NCBI GenBank assembly: GCA_001599915.1
Contig: BCIG01000023.1
Coordinates: 124,001-188,000, forward strand
Origin: Symbiotaphrina buchneri
Lineage: Eukaryota > Ascomycota > Symbiotaphrinales > Symbiotaphrinaceae
DNA length: 64,000 nt
Reading direction: 5' to 3'
The notes under the pieces were generated by a model. The model was not told where the DNA came from, searched no databases, and saw only the letters and a program-made list of their open reading frames with translations. This document shows, one piece after another, positions 42,486 to 54,517 of the stretch (within the stretch, counting starts at the first letter, position 1; each line of letters opens with the position of its first letter). The translations under genes were made by a program, and so were the position numbers.

Positions 42486-45067
42486 ATGCGGGGTGTGCAG
42501 GATCCGCAAGATCAGCACCTCTCGACCAAGAGGAGCGTGGATGTACTGGAAGCCCGCCAGTCATCGCTGCAAGAAACCGCTCGTGCTCTCGGCCGATCAG
42601 CTCCCTCTCCGCCTGAAATGCTCTATCGTCTCGCGTCGGACCCTTTGGACGGGCCGCGATATCTCATAGCGGCCTCTCCCACCACGACCACAGTCGTCAG
42701 CCGTCCGTCCACCGAGTCTTCGATATTCGACAAGCTCTGGACACGCTCCACCAAATCCAGCAAGTCAGGAAGGTCTTACCGATCTCAAGATGAGAAGAAG
42801 GCCCTCGACGACCAGGACTCTCACCACGATGGCCAATTCCGGGTTGTGGACCGCGGCTATGTCCCAATTCACGTGCCCACCATGGATCCGTCCCCGCATA
42901 CTCATCCGTTGCTGAACAAGCCTCAAGCCAGAGACGAGCACATGCACGGTATCATTAGGTTCACGAGGTCTAGGGTGTCGTCTACTGATGGCTCGCCGTT
43001 GACCGAAGCTAGAAAAAAAGCAGAACTGATGACTTCCGGCAACGAGAGTATCCGGAAAAAGTTGTCCAGGTCCGCAGACTCCACTGACACCCTTCTGACG
43101 CCAATGGCCGAGTTCTTCACCAGAGAACTAAGGGAGAGGGAGAGGTTCGCGGTCAGTGTAGCTGCCGATAGGGGCAGCATCCAGGAATGGGGCCTCTTCC
43201 TGAAAAGCTACGCCGAGGTGAGTGATTGATACCTCAGGTCAAAGCAGCACAGGATAGCTGACCCGATCTGCTTGCAGGGACGCTACAGTACTTCTAATCC
43301 GCCGCCTGCACCTAGACACAAGCCTACCTTCACTTTCTTGCCTGCCCCATCTACAGCTAGTGAGGGAGACCGTGTTAGAGCCGTCAGGCGTGTCAACGTT
43401 CCATACACGGATTGGCCTCGCTCCAAGGCGGAGGAGATTGTCAAGTTAGCTCTTTCGCATTTCCAGACTCCTTATGGAGCCATGAGCATTGTCGACCGCA
43501 AGAACGAACTGATAAAGATTGACTGTGGCTACCACCGCTCTAGACTTCCTCGGAGCACCAGCATCGGGGCACATGTCATCTTGACAAGTGATGTCATGAT
43601 CATCCGAGACACCGAGAAGGTAGGAGCCCGCAGCTTTATTCAATGCTCGTGTGGCTGTATCTGACTAGAGATCAGGACTGGCGTTTTGCTAAGAATCCAC
43701 TTGTACAAGAACTGGGCATTCGTTTCTATGCTGGCGCGCCGATTGTACTAACTGATGGGCATACCGTGGGAGTATTCGCGGTGTTTGACAACAAGCCTAG
43801 AACGAGTTTCAACGAAGCGGACCTGAAGCGCGAATTGATAGAGTACAGCAGGCTCGCAGCCATCGATGTCCAGGATGCGCTAGAAGAGCAAGATCAATCC
43901 CATCAGGGCGGGCAGAATCGTGCCAGTGTCCAGACAACGGGAACAACGGATAGTGGCATTGTTATCATTAACAAAAGCGAAATCGCGGACTCTGCATCTA
44001 ACACAGTCATAATCAGAGATGACGAGGATGCTCTAGACACAGCGCACACCGGAACACCTAAGAAACAAACCCTAAATGACATCAAGGAAGATCCGGAGCA
44101 AGAGGAAACCCTCTGCTCGAACAGGGACGGCAATCTGGTGGCAGGAGTAGATGACACGCCACCGGACTCTGAAAGTGAGCTGTCTCAATCGTCGGAGAGC
44201 TGGGACAGTCGCGTCGGGGCACAGGCTGGTGGACTTGCGCACCTTTCGATCTACTCAAGAACGAGCCAACCGTCCATGAAAGGCTCGCAAATGTCCGGCG
44301 AGATACCGACCTCTCCCCAAACCCCGTCCAGAGCTGCGTCGGTGTTGAGCGGGTCACTGACGCTGAACCAGCCACCAAACAGCCCCGAAGGTTCACAACC
44401 CTTGCATAGTGATCACGACGCTGCGCACAATGACTCTACAGATGTCTCAGGCGCTAAAAATGGAGCCGGTATGGAGCACTACAAGCTCGCAGTCCGACGT
44501 CTCAAGCGCGGTGAAGTCCTTCCTCATTCGCCGGAGCGGGTCCAAGAAGTTGAAGACCTTGTGGAGGCATCGTTCGCAGTCTCTCTCATTGCTCGCAACC
44601 TGGGTTATGACCTTGTGTATCTCTTACAAGTCAGTTCCCGCCATGATGCGGGTGGGGAAGAGCCTACAGAAGCAGCGGGGGCTGTGGACACTGTTCTGAT
44701 AGCATCGCATGGCTTACCGAATCCTCAACCGATATTTGACGGCGCGCTGCACCTACGTGCACTCAGGGCTGATTGCGGTCTTGTGTACCACAATCCGAAT
44801 CGCTCAAATCAGCCAGATGGCGCTGGATATGCAATGGGGGCGCTCATACCACTCCTTCGCGATCACTGCGACTGCAGTGGATCTGGCAACCACGTCGATG
44901 AAAAGGCAGAATCTGGAGCCGAATCCAATGGCCCGGATGCCCAAAGTGGGATCGTACTAGCTGCCTTCAGGAAGCGATCCTCTCCCACGTCCAGGCTCGG
45001 TCGGGATGAAGTGGCCCTTCTCAACGAGGCTGGCAAAGCCGTGAGACGCCTATTCATTGATGATTAG
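42486..45067 (+). CDS. GAF-domain protein (fungal, putative signalling)
   Basis: Exons 42486-43217, 43278-43619 and 43676-45067; 821 residues from the ATG at 42486. The frame is open upstream to about 42360, so an additional 5' exon is possible. The N-terminal part has STKRSVDVLEARQSSLQETA, SRPSTESSIFDKLWTRSTKS and AADRGSIQEWGLFLKSYAEG, segments I associate with a conserved ascomycete family. The GAF-like domain follows at about residues 275-440: VPYTDWPRSKAEEIVKLALS, FQTPYGAMSIVDRKNELIKI, SIGAHVILTSDVMIIRDTEK, DWRFAKNPLV, IRFYAGAPIV. The rest is Ser-rich and disordered with a further folded segment near the C-terminus. The ligand is unknown. Confidence 0.72.
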
Positions 45068-46474
45068 ACTTGAGTTGAACAACTTCGGTGAGCTATCTCC
45101 CATCGTATCGCAGTGGCCGTCTGGCGTGCGAAACTGGGCATTCTTCAAGTGTAGCTACTTAGCCGTCATGTTCAGCCCGCCTGTATCAATGCGGGAGCCC
45201 TGAACAGCGTTCCATACATTCTGCTTTTATTCCCTTCTAATAGCATACTTGTCGCATTCCGGATTCAGCAGGGGGCCTGGATATCACATTTCGCGATGCT
45301 CCGTGGCGTTTCTAGCTTTTGCATTAATTGTTCCCCATACGGCGCACAGGACTCAGGAAGTGGCACAGCCATGTGTCTTAATGGCGGAGGAATAGTGGGT
45401 CGATCATTGCAGTATTTCTTTCATCTGAAAGTTGCATATCCAAAAGCCGGCGCCTTGTTTCACGACTTTACGTTTTCTACGACGCTTATGTTTTGCTGCA
45501 TGCTCATGAATAACGGTTGCATTTACGGGATACCTGTGCAAGTTGCTGATGCTTTGCTGTCTTCTATGGATGCTTTGCTGCCCGCCGTTGGAAGAGTCAA
45601 CAAGCACCGTATCACAATTCTAGCTTATGGATGGTTTCGGATCATGTATGTAGCTCCGCTGCTCCTGGCAGGTCTTAGATGCATACATTCATAATCAGCT
45701 ACTTTGACTGGATCGTAGGTCGCAGTGCTGCTGGTTTAGCTCGCATCCACTTGGAGCAGACCAGGAGACAACGAAAGTGGGACGGTCGCTGGTAGATCAA
45801 CTGTAGAAGCCGCGTCAAAAGCGGGTAGATGCCGCCGGGGTTGGACTTGACAGAGCGTTCCACGAAGCCGGAGAGGACGGCTGTGGAGAGACGGAAGTTC
45901 GACGAATCAGACCCCATCCGCCCCCATCGCCACCAAGTCCATACGTTAATCGACGGTTGATCCAATGCGTCTGGGCGGTTGTCGAGGCCAGTAAGCCTCG
46001 AAGTGGGAGCGCTGATGAACGGGTCATCGACCCAGGTCACGTTGCCAGCTGTGCAACTGAAAAAGCACCAGCGGCAGTTCAGTTGGGCACGAGAAAGTGT
46101 GGCGAGAATGGTTGCACATGCTCCCGTGCCTTCAGATCCTTTTTCAGGCGTTGAAAAGGACTTGTGTCTCGGCTGGCCGGTAGCATGGAGAGTCGGCCTG
46201 GAGAGTTCAAGTCAGAGCGGGTTTGGTTGGCGGAAATCCATTGACGGTTTGATAGTAACATATGGGCATGTTCACTCGAGTACTAAAGCAGAAAGAACTA
46301 CACGGTAAACATATATACCGGCAGACTTTTCCTAAGCATTCTGACCAACTCCCCTAAGATTACCCTAGCAACTCAGCCGGTGGTGCAGCCTCCTCAGCCC
46401 GATACCAGAATGCGCCATCAACCAGAACAAGCCCCAGCCAAACGCCTGCCAATGTAAATGCCACATCTCATGGA
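45068..46474. other. Intergenic between convergent GAF and bZIP genes
   Basis: About 1.4 kb. ORFs of up to 133 codons (45296-45694) and 113 codons (45699-46040, minus) have no domain. No repeat found. Confidence 0.45.
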
Positions 46475-47836
46475 TCATTTGAAGACTGCGTAGCTTTCCA
46501 GCTTGGTAGCAAATACACTGCTCAACGCATCCCGAACCTCGAATTCCTCAAGGACAGCGCCGAACCTGTCGAAGTCAGCCAACTTGATTCAAGCGGCGAC
46601 GTGGCGAGTAGACTCACCCATAGCACCGGACTTTGCTCTTAAGGTCCTCCAAGATGGCCGCGAAGTCGGTGGGAGTGAGCTCATGGAACCTATCGTGCGC
46701 CAGTATCATGCCCCAAGCCATCACAGGCGTGATCTCTCCATCCAGATCGAGTTTGGCGCTCAAGTCCAGCAAGGTCTTCAGGTCAGGCTTCTGTAGGTCC
46801 CACGTCTTGAGCGGGTACGGCTCGTCGGAGTGATGGAGGATGTGGTCTTCCGAAGGACAAGTGGCCATGAGCGCATGGCCGAAGATGTTGTCTTCCGACT
46901 GGCTAGACCAAGTGCCCAAGAACGGCATGTGATCCATGCACGGCCGTTCGAGTCTACGCGGGACATGGCTCATCAGAATGCAGTCTCATTGATGCGGAGG
47001 TGAAAGGTATGGTTTTCGATCGTACGTTAAAACGAAGTCTATGCCCGCCTGGTCATAATCAATGTTCTGCTGCGGAGCCTGTCCCCCTTGCACCAGCGGC
47101 TGTGAGGCTCCCCGTGATGGGGGTGAACTGAGCCCCTGGGAATGTGCGTAATTTGTCGTCCCACTGGAGCTGCCGCCGAAGCCATTTGAGCTTGTATCTC
47201 GGACGAGACTCGGGGTTGCAGAGGGCGTTAGAGAGGCTTGATGCACGGGAATGCCATGTTGCCTCAAGAGTTCCCGTAAAAGTCGATTCTCTTCCGCCAC
47301 AGCGTTCTTCTCCTGCGTCGTCGAAGTAAAGGATTCTTTCAATCGTAGCAACTCCTGCTCCAATGCTCTGATATAGTGCTCTTTTCGTTCTCTATGTGTT
47401 CTAAATGCAACGTTATCAGCACAGCCGTATGAGATGGTGGTCTGTGATCTGAAAGCACCTTTGAGCTTGCCTATTGAGCTCCTGACGTCTTGTCAAGGCA
47501 GGTTTTGAATCAGGGTTTGGACCGCGCCTTTTCGGAGGCTGTCCATCTGCGATAGAATAAGTACGATGCTTTCCAGCTATTTCTTAATATCAATGTAGAC
47601 ATACCCTTTGTCGTTTTCTTGTCGCCGAAGTTCTTGAGGAAGGGAAGGTTAAGGAACGGGCCTTTGGAGCTGGACGGATCATGTTGTCCTGAAGCTATCC
47701 ATGGTGTGAGAGACTCGAATTGACAGCAGGCACGCTGCCAGAATACTACACGACCGGACACATGAGATTGTCAAGACTCACATTCACCTGCTATGCTCCC
47801 CATCTGTAATGATGATTCAGGCGTCGAAGTAGCCAT
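46475..47836 (-). CDS. bZIP transcription factor
   Basis: Exons (minus): 47836-47788, 47688-47605, 47546-47459, 47400-47026, 46953-46618 and 46565-46475; 340 residues. The basic region spans two exons: PPKRRGPNPDSKPALTRRQE then LNRQAQRTHRERKEHYIRAL, a YAP/AP-1-type N-x-x-A-Q-x-x-x-R-x-R. It continues into a leucine zipper (EQELLRLKESF...AEENRLLRELLRQHGI). The C-terminal half has TLERPCMDHMPFLGTWSSQS, then a helical segment and FGAVLEEFEVRDALSS; these match from memory a family of eurotiomycete bZIPs. Nuclear, target genes unknown. The last exon was added because splicing GG|GTGAGT restores the conserved CYGFGAVLEEF. Confidence 0.83.
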
Positions 47837-48900
47837 TGCTCTTAGGGTGCGGTGGCCAGGAGGAGAAGCGCCACTGCCCAAGCGGGTGTATCCTGAAGGG
47901 CCGTGAAGATGTCAGCGAGAAAGGCGAAGACGATGGGCTGCGGTCCAGCATCGTCGATGCTTGCCAAGCCATGCTGACCGAGTGGAGGCGGTGCAAGCTA
48001 CGCGCGAGCCGGAGATGGACGTGTAAGGGGAGGAAACGGCGACGAAGGGAAAACAAATGTCCGAGTCCAATGTCACAACCCGGCATAAGTGGTGGATTGG
48101 GGACCGCTGACGCCCACATGAAGAGCTACTCACCAAGTCTAAGTGCTCCGTCAGGGCATGTCAGCAGAGCGTTGGGGTCTGGAATGGTCCAGGGAAGAGC
48201 TGCGTGATAGTGAAGGCGACGGCAATGGTGAATCTGCGCGGTTGGTCCGTTGCCGTCTGATTTGAATCTGGGTTTCGGGGTGGGCCTAGAAGGAAGATAA
48301 GGCGGCGCTGATGATGATGGTTGGAGGTGGTGAGTGGTCACGTCTGCTTCTACAGTAGTGTACTGTACCCGTGCTTCGTACTTGTCTTAGGTACCTGACC
48401 TTACCATTGACGGGAGCTCGCCCTGGACTTGTAAGCAGTATATCGTCGAGGATTTGTCCCGGCTGAAGTCACTAATCCCCAATGGTTGAGCAGTACGAAG
48501 AAGCAAAAGACAAAATCTCATGGGCCATGGGAGGGCTATCATCATGCGGATAGGCCCACGATGAGCGTTTTACCATGCTCCTCATTCAGGATTGCTCAGG
48601 TCCGTGAAATCTGCCACAACCCTATCAATCGCGAGCCGCCACTTTCTGATCCTAAGCATACACTGTTGCTCCAGGGAGGTATATCGATTGTTATATTGGT
48701 CAATAGATGCGAGTCTGATGCCAGGCGATATATCAAACCGAAAACGCCCTTCCATAAACGCCACCGATGCCATACATGGGTGCAGAATCCCCTCCACTCC
48801 TGTCGCTAACCATTTCGCGTCGTTTGACACCATGTCATCAGCACACCCATGAAGTGGTGCCAATGATCCACAACAGGCATAACTCGCTCGGCCAGGGATT
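47837..48900. other. Intergenic, bZIP promoter and flank of the single-TM gene
   Basis: About 1.06 kb. Around 48357-48407 it has a GTAC/TACC word cluster. ORFs on both strands seem to be chance frames. Confidence 0.45.
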
Positions 48901-50308
48901 TCAAACGATGATACTGCCTGGCCCTCCACCAATCCAACTGCGAGCTCCACTCCCCCATCTGATACGGCGGAAGCCCCCCTTCACTGCCTCCCTTCCACAA
49001 GCCACGCCGTCGCCTCCGGGTGTTCCCGCCTCTATCCTCCCTACCTCTCGTCCCATTGCGTAGCCGGCGGAGAAGCTTATTGCGCTGACGAGCACGACAA
49101 CTCCAGCGCTCACAACCCAGGTTAGGAGGGTCGGGCTGATCATCTCTTCGGTGCTAACCATTCGAGCGTTCCTTGTCTTTTTTATGGCCCGGCGATCCCG
49201 AGATCCAGATGCCTTACGCTTCGGCTTCTCCTCTGAAGTCTGATGAGTGCGGTCTCGGCTCATGGGCTGCCTTGCTGGAGCACGTCTACCCATTGGAGCG
49301 GGCTGCGCACTCTCCTCCTCATCCATCACCATTGACTCCGGCACCATGCGCAAAGTAGTAGGCTCGATCCGGTTTGACGGTCCGCTGGGACTCGTCTGAG
49401 ACTGGCTCTTCGGGAGACCGCGTGCCGCTGCTGCACACGACAACAGGGTGGACAGGCTAGCACGCAACGCTGCGTCATGATCCGCTGCATACAATGGGGC
49501 GGAGGTATTGGAGGGAGAGAGTTCGTTGGGGCGTCGAGATGCCAATGGAGCGGACACTTGCCGATGAAGAGGAACCTGGCGGCTTGTTGACGGCTGGTGG
49601 GGAAAATAAGAACCTGGGACTGCTTGTGACGATTGAGATCGTCCGTTGGACTGCATAGCGGGAGGATGGGAGAAAGCATTAGGTTGAGGCGTGAATAGAG
49701 GCTCATTCTTGACAACGCCGAGGGCAGTAGCATTTTCGTCGTCATCATCCGCTTCTTCATCAGATGAGGCGTCCTCTGAGGCTGATGAGTATGGTTGATG
49801 ATGAGGAGGACTCATGCCAGGTACACCGGCATTAGGCTGCATTGCCTCGTTGGAGGAGGCCATGACCTTGTCTGATTCACTGTCGCTGCCATAATCTTCC
49901 TGGCTACTGACATTCCCATCCTGACAGGCCTGGAATGACAGGTGAGACGGCCCGGAGCGGTCAAGGCGGCGACGACGCCTTGACTCTCGTTGGACCCTTA
50001 ATCCAGTCGTGACAATCTCGTCTGTGGCCACGGACGACAGCGAAGATGAGGATGGCTGGGAAGAGAGTTCCACCCAAGATTCTGTATGCCATGAAAGTCA
50101 GTACGTGTTTATAATTCTAAGAACCCAATGAGAAGGGCCAGAGGAGAAAGCAAGTGACATGGGTCTGCCCACCGTCCGATCGCAATCGCCTCGTATCATA
50201 AGTTGTACGACTGACTGTATTCGGAGCATTAGGCTGCCCCATAGAACTTCCCTGCTCTCGCGGAGCCTCACGACCGAGGGCGGAGATATCAAAGCCAGAG
50301 GGCTGCAT
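48901..50308 (-). CDS. Hypothetical single-pass membrane protein
   Basis: Exons (minus): 50308-50173 and 50081-48901; 438 residues. Exon 1 starts MQPSGFDISALGREAPREQG. Splicing GAC G|GTGGGC to CAG|AA yields SDESWVELSSQPSSSSL. Near residue 65 is a strongly basic patch (RVQRESRRRRRLDR). The middle is disordered, acidic and Ser/Pro-rich. A transmembrane helix lies at about residues 372-393 (LLTWVVSAGVVVLVSAISF) followed by the small-residue segment SAGYAMGREVGRIEAG. A tail-proximal anchor with a long basic and acidic cytosolic part could suit a nuclear-envelope or ER protein, but I recognise no family. Confidence 0.6.
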
Positions 50309-51705
50309 GACGGTTTGATGCGTTCAGAACACGTCCTTCTGACACAGCTGCGCACCGTCGCACTCTTTCTAGACCAAATCAGCTCTCGCGTCCGAGGCTC
50401 AACTTCGGGAGGCCGAGATGCGTCAGCGACGATGGGAAGTGGAGGAGTATCGAAGATGGCGTGGGATCAAGAGCGGATGGCGGGTGAATGTCAATCCCTG
50501 AGGTGGATGGTCATAACCGGGCTCCCTTGCAGCCCACAGTTCGGTGATTTAAGAACCAGGAGCAAGAGCGATACCGGTGTCGGTGTGAGTGTCAGGGTCA
50601 GTGTCGCGCCCGGCCTTGTTGCTGGCCCCTCTTCGGCCTCTGGTAGTGAAGTTGGCTTCGGGCGCTAAGCCAAACTATAACCCGGCGACCGGAGCGAGGC
50701 GCGCGATGAGGTTGCGATAAAGAGGATGAGATGGTGGAAGCGTGGAAAGCAGGCTACGAAGGACAAGGGACAGAAACGACGACGACGGCGAGAGGAATAA
50801 AGAGATGAGACGAGGACTGAGGGTGGACCGTGATCGTGAAAGCCCGCGTACTCGCTGGTCAAGCAAGGAGGTGAGATGAGTCCAGCTAAGGGTAGGGGAG
50901 GGAGGGAGGGAGGGAGGGTGCCTACCTGCCTAAGGTACCTAAAACGCAGGGTAATAATCGGAGCGGTGAGCAGGTACACCACGCGCCCGCCAGGTATGTC
51001 CCCGTGACAGTAACCTTAAGTACTCCGCACCTTACTTTGCTTCGGATGTACCTTAGACGGTGTACACAGCAGATGGATCAGGAATCAGGATAAGGTACCT
51101 ACCTTCAGGTACACCGTAGGTGATCCATCCGCCAATCAGACGATGAGGTCATACTGCCCAGTCACACCCATTCCAACCGCTACAGAAGGAATAATAAAGT
51201 AAGAAACACGGGATCAACGATAGCATACGGCACCTCATATGGAGAGACTCCTTCCTCACCTGCCATAGCGGTGCCATATACAGGCCTCAGATGATCCACT
51301 CACCATCGCGTCCATAATTGACAGCGTAGGCCTAGATACTGCAATAGCACAGAGCGAGAGCTGGGCATTACGGGGTACACTGTAGACGTTGGGAATATTC
51401 AGTATCTTGCAGAAGCAGGAAGAACATTGTTCCATTGACTTCGCAAGGTAGTAGGGACGATAACGTAAGGTACACTCCAGGTCGTTAGCCAGAAGAAAGA
51501 ATTAGCAAAGTGACTTTGCAAACAAGGAATTACACTTTTGATGCTGTCGTGAGTCAGTAAGGTTCCTAAGGAAATCAGTACACCCCTGCCCTTTCCAAGA
51601 GCGAATACACGTTCTGCAAATAGACACAAGAAGAGAGAGGCGGCGGGCTGTGCGGTGGGCATGTACATCTCCCACATCGCTCAAGCCGGCATTCAGTTGA
51701 TGCGC
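50309..51705. other. Intergenic, about 1.4 kb
   Basis: Upstream region of the single-TM gene and 3' flank of nsr1. Holds a G-rich (GGGA)n tract and a cluster of GGTACC/TAAGGTACC words (50925-51125). No ORF with family resemblance. Confidence 0.5.
50890..50918 (+). repeat. (GGGA)n tract, potential G-quadruplex
   Basis: Seven runs of at least three G separated by one or two bases, ending in five GGG runs each spaced by a single A. It lies about 580 bases upstream of the single-TM gene's ATG, on the strand opposite to that gene. It fits the four-run G-quadruplex rule with very short loops. Confidence 0.75.
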
Positions 51706-53480
51706 CTAGAAGGTCACCTTCTTCCCTTGAAAGTCGCCGAACCCGCCACGGTTTGTTGAACCGCCACGGCCACCGCGAGCACCACCTCGGCCGCCACGGC
51801 TACCGAATCCACCGCGCCCACCTCCACGGCCACCACGGTCCCCAAAGCCACCACGTCCTCCACCGCGGCCTCCACGGCCTCCACGAGGGGAGTCGGTGTT
51901 GTTCGCGCGGGGGGTGCTGAAATCCAGCCTCAAGGGACGCCCGTGGAAGTCAAAGCCTTTGAGGTTGGTGAAGGCCTCCTTGGCTTCTTCGACCGAGGAG
52001 TATTCAACGTAGCCGAAACCCTTGGGTTCACCAGTCTCACTGATGTCAAGTTAGCCCTATCGTACTTCACGGCCTGCTCCCGGTGTAGGTCTCTTACCGA
52101 TCTGTTGGCAGTCTGATGCCATTGATGGTACCATACTCTGCGAAAACCTCGCCTACAGTATCGGGAGTAGCGTCGAAGGGAAGATTGCCGACCCAGAGGG
52201 TAGCGCTTTCCTGACTTTGCTGATCGCCGAATGCTTGGGCTCGGGAGTTGGCTCGCTCGCGGCCATTTTGCTGCGTATTGTCGCGAGGTTTGGCGAAGTC
52301 AACGTTGAGAGTACGCCCGTCCAGTTCGGAGTCCTTCTTGGCCTTGTACGCCTTCGCTGCGTCAGCTGCGTTGACGAATTCAACATAGCCAAAGCTGCAA
52401 AATGTAAGTTACAGGCTGGCAATAGCATACTTGGCAGACATACCCTTTGGAGCGTCCGCTGTCTCTATCAGTGATGATCCGGACACCGGATAGTTCACCA
52501 AACTCCCCGAATTCTCGGCCCAGCCACTCCTCGTCAATACTCCAGCTGAGATTGCCAACGAAAAGGTTGCTGCTACCACCCTCTTCTGTTGATGCGGATG
52601 TTTCAACCTTGGCTTTCTTGGCCTTCGTCTCCGTGACTTGCTCGGCTTTGCGCTTCTTGGGAGCAGTCTCCTCCTCGCTCTCCTCGTCAGATGACTCGTC
52701 CGACCCTTCAGATTCTGCTTCCGAGTCGGAAGTCTCGTCCGACGACGCATCCGACGACGAGGCGTCAGACTTTGTCCCGTTTACGCCCTTTGCGACGGCT
52801 GGCTTCTCATCATCATCACTGTCGCTCTCACTGCTGCTGCTACTGTCACTTGCATCGGAGGTCTAAGTTCCAACTGTCGTCAGTAAAGAACGCTTAGATG
52901 CAATCTCTTGTATGCTCACCTCAGCTTTCTTGGCCACCCCATTAGTTGCTGCGGGTTTAGTAGCGGATTTGACAGCGGTCTTCTTATCCTCTTCTTCGCT
53001 CTCATCGTCACTTCCACTGTCGCTGTCGCTTTCGCTATCGGATGTTTCTGAAGAGGAAGCATCATCCTTGGCAGCGGCCTTCGTAGGCTTGGATGTCTCG
53101 ACCGAAGACTCCTCTGATTCTGAGGAATCGGACTCGGATTCATCATCATCTACCGCCTTAGCGCTACCGTTGACCTTAGCTGCAGGCTTCTTAGTTTCGA
53201 CTTCAGACTCAGACTCGCTGGCAGAGGAGCTGGAGTCCATTTCCTCGTCGCTGTCGCTTTCGGGTTCCGGAGTGGGCTCTTTCTTGGCCTTTTTCTTCGA
53301 TTTCTTATCGCCATCGGCCACGTTGGCGACCTTCTTGGCGAGTTCCTTGCTCTTGGCTTTGACGGACTGAGAAGCTTTGGTGACGCCACCGGACTTGACC
53401 GAGGAGAGCGGATCGGTAGCCTTGTTAGACTTGCCTTTCACGGCGCCAGCGGCCTGAGCTTTGGACTTCGTCTTGGACAT
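51706..53480 (-). CDS. nsr1: Nucleolin-like protein Nsr1/Gar2
   Basis: Nucleolar protein for pre-rRNA processing and 40S production. Exons (minus): 53480-52920, 52862-52444, 52394-52098 and 52039-51706; 536 residues. Architecture: Lys-rich head, long Ser/Asp/Glu acidic blocks (about residues 60-270, probable CK2 sites), two RRMs and an RGG tail. RRM1 has SNLFVGNLSWSIDEEWL and SKGFGYVEFV; RRM2 has ATLWVGNLPFDATPDTV and PKGFGYVEYS. In each RRM an intron falls just before or within RNP1. The tail is a GGRGG/FGDRGG repeat region of about 60 residues ending FGDFQGKKVTF. This order is diagnostic for Nsr1/Gar2/nucleolin. Confidence 0.92.
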
Positions 53481-54517
53481 GTTGATTGCTAGAGTAGACT
53501 CTTCGAGTCTGACGGACTTCAAGTTACTTACCGTGATCGCCGGAGCGAGTGTGTGCGGCGAGCCCCCAGAGGAACTTTGTTGAACCCACAAGTGCGTCAA
53601 AAGCCCACAAGCCCACAAGAAGAACTAGGCAAACTGTGTAGCACGGTTGCCAATGACCCTCAATGGAAGTTGCAAATGCCTGATTGCCCACAGTAGATAA
53701 AGCCCACGATAGAAGATCTGCGGATGTGCAGATAGCTAGCTGCCGGAACGATGCCCTCAGGAACCCACGGTATCGACAACAGGTTGATGTCGATATGTGT
53801 GTGAAAAACCCCTCAGATCGATCAGAGTGAAGTCTAACGTTGACTTCTGTTTGCAGAGCCCACAGAACCAGATCACTTCGTCCAAAGGTGCGGATGAAGT
53901 TAAGAAGGAGGATTTTGAAAGAGGTGGAAAAAAGTGGCTGGAGGTGGCAGCTCGACCCTCTTATCACTTCGAGTTTTCCCTTCTTTTTTTCTTCCTAGCG
54001 AGGTGGAGAAGCCGAAATGGAACAAGCACTCTAGCGCTAAATCTCAAGGCGGTGAAGAAGTGAAGAGACCTGTTGCGACTCCAAAGGTGTACCGAAGCGT
54101 ACCTATGGTCGGACTAAGATGGCTAAGATACCTCCAAGGTACTCCCTACCTAATTCGTACGAAACCTCCAAGTGAGCTCTCCCTACGTCTACATACAGCC
54201 AATCGATACACATTGCACGCTCCGCCCAGAGTCTTTACATACCTTACGGACAAAAAAGACCGCCTTTTCTTCACCGGGGGGGGNNNNNNNNNNNNNNNNN
54301 NNNNNNNNNNNNNNNNNNNNNNNNNNNNNNNNNNNNNNNNNNNNNNNNNNNNNNNNNNNNNNNNNNNNNNNNNNNNNNNNNNNGGGGGGCCGCTTAGGAA
54401 GGAAGCATCGTCGTTCTTCTTTCATGTTCCGTCATAGTGACCAGACGAAGGTGCTCTGGTGAGAGATGAACAAGAGGTGAAGAAACCCCGTCAACAATCC
54501 ACTATCCGGTGACCGCG
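53481..54517. other. Divergent promoter of nsr1 and alg6, with assembly gap
   Basis: About 1 kb including the N run. Outside the gap I see no coding sequence. Real length is unknown because of the gap. Confidence 0.6.
54284..54383. other. Assembly gap of 100 N
   Basis: Exactly 100 N, a placeholder size. It is bordered by nine G on the left (54275-54283) and six G on the right, so the reads probably broke at a poly-G or poly-C tract. Confidence 0.98.

Noticed and set aside
45296-46040. ORFs between the GAF and bZIP genes
   Set aside because: No family resemblance and no splice-compatible extensions; treated as chance frames in 3' flanks.
52447-53370. Long Ser/Leu-rich plus-strand ORFs (139 and 152 codons)
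   Set aside because: Antisense of the Ser/Asp/Glu blocks of nsr1, a usual artefact of low-complexity coding DNA.
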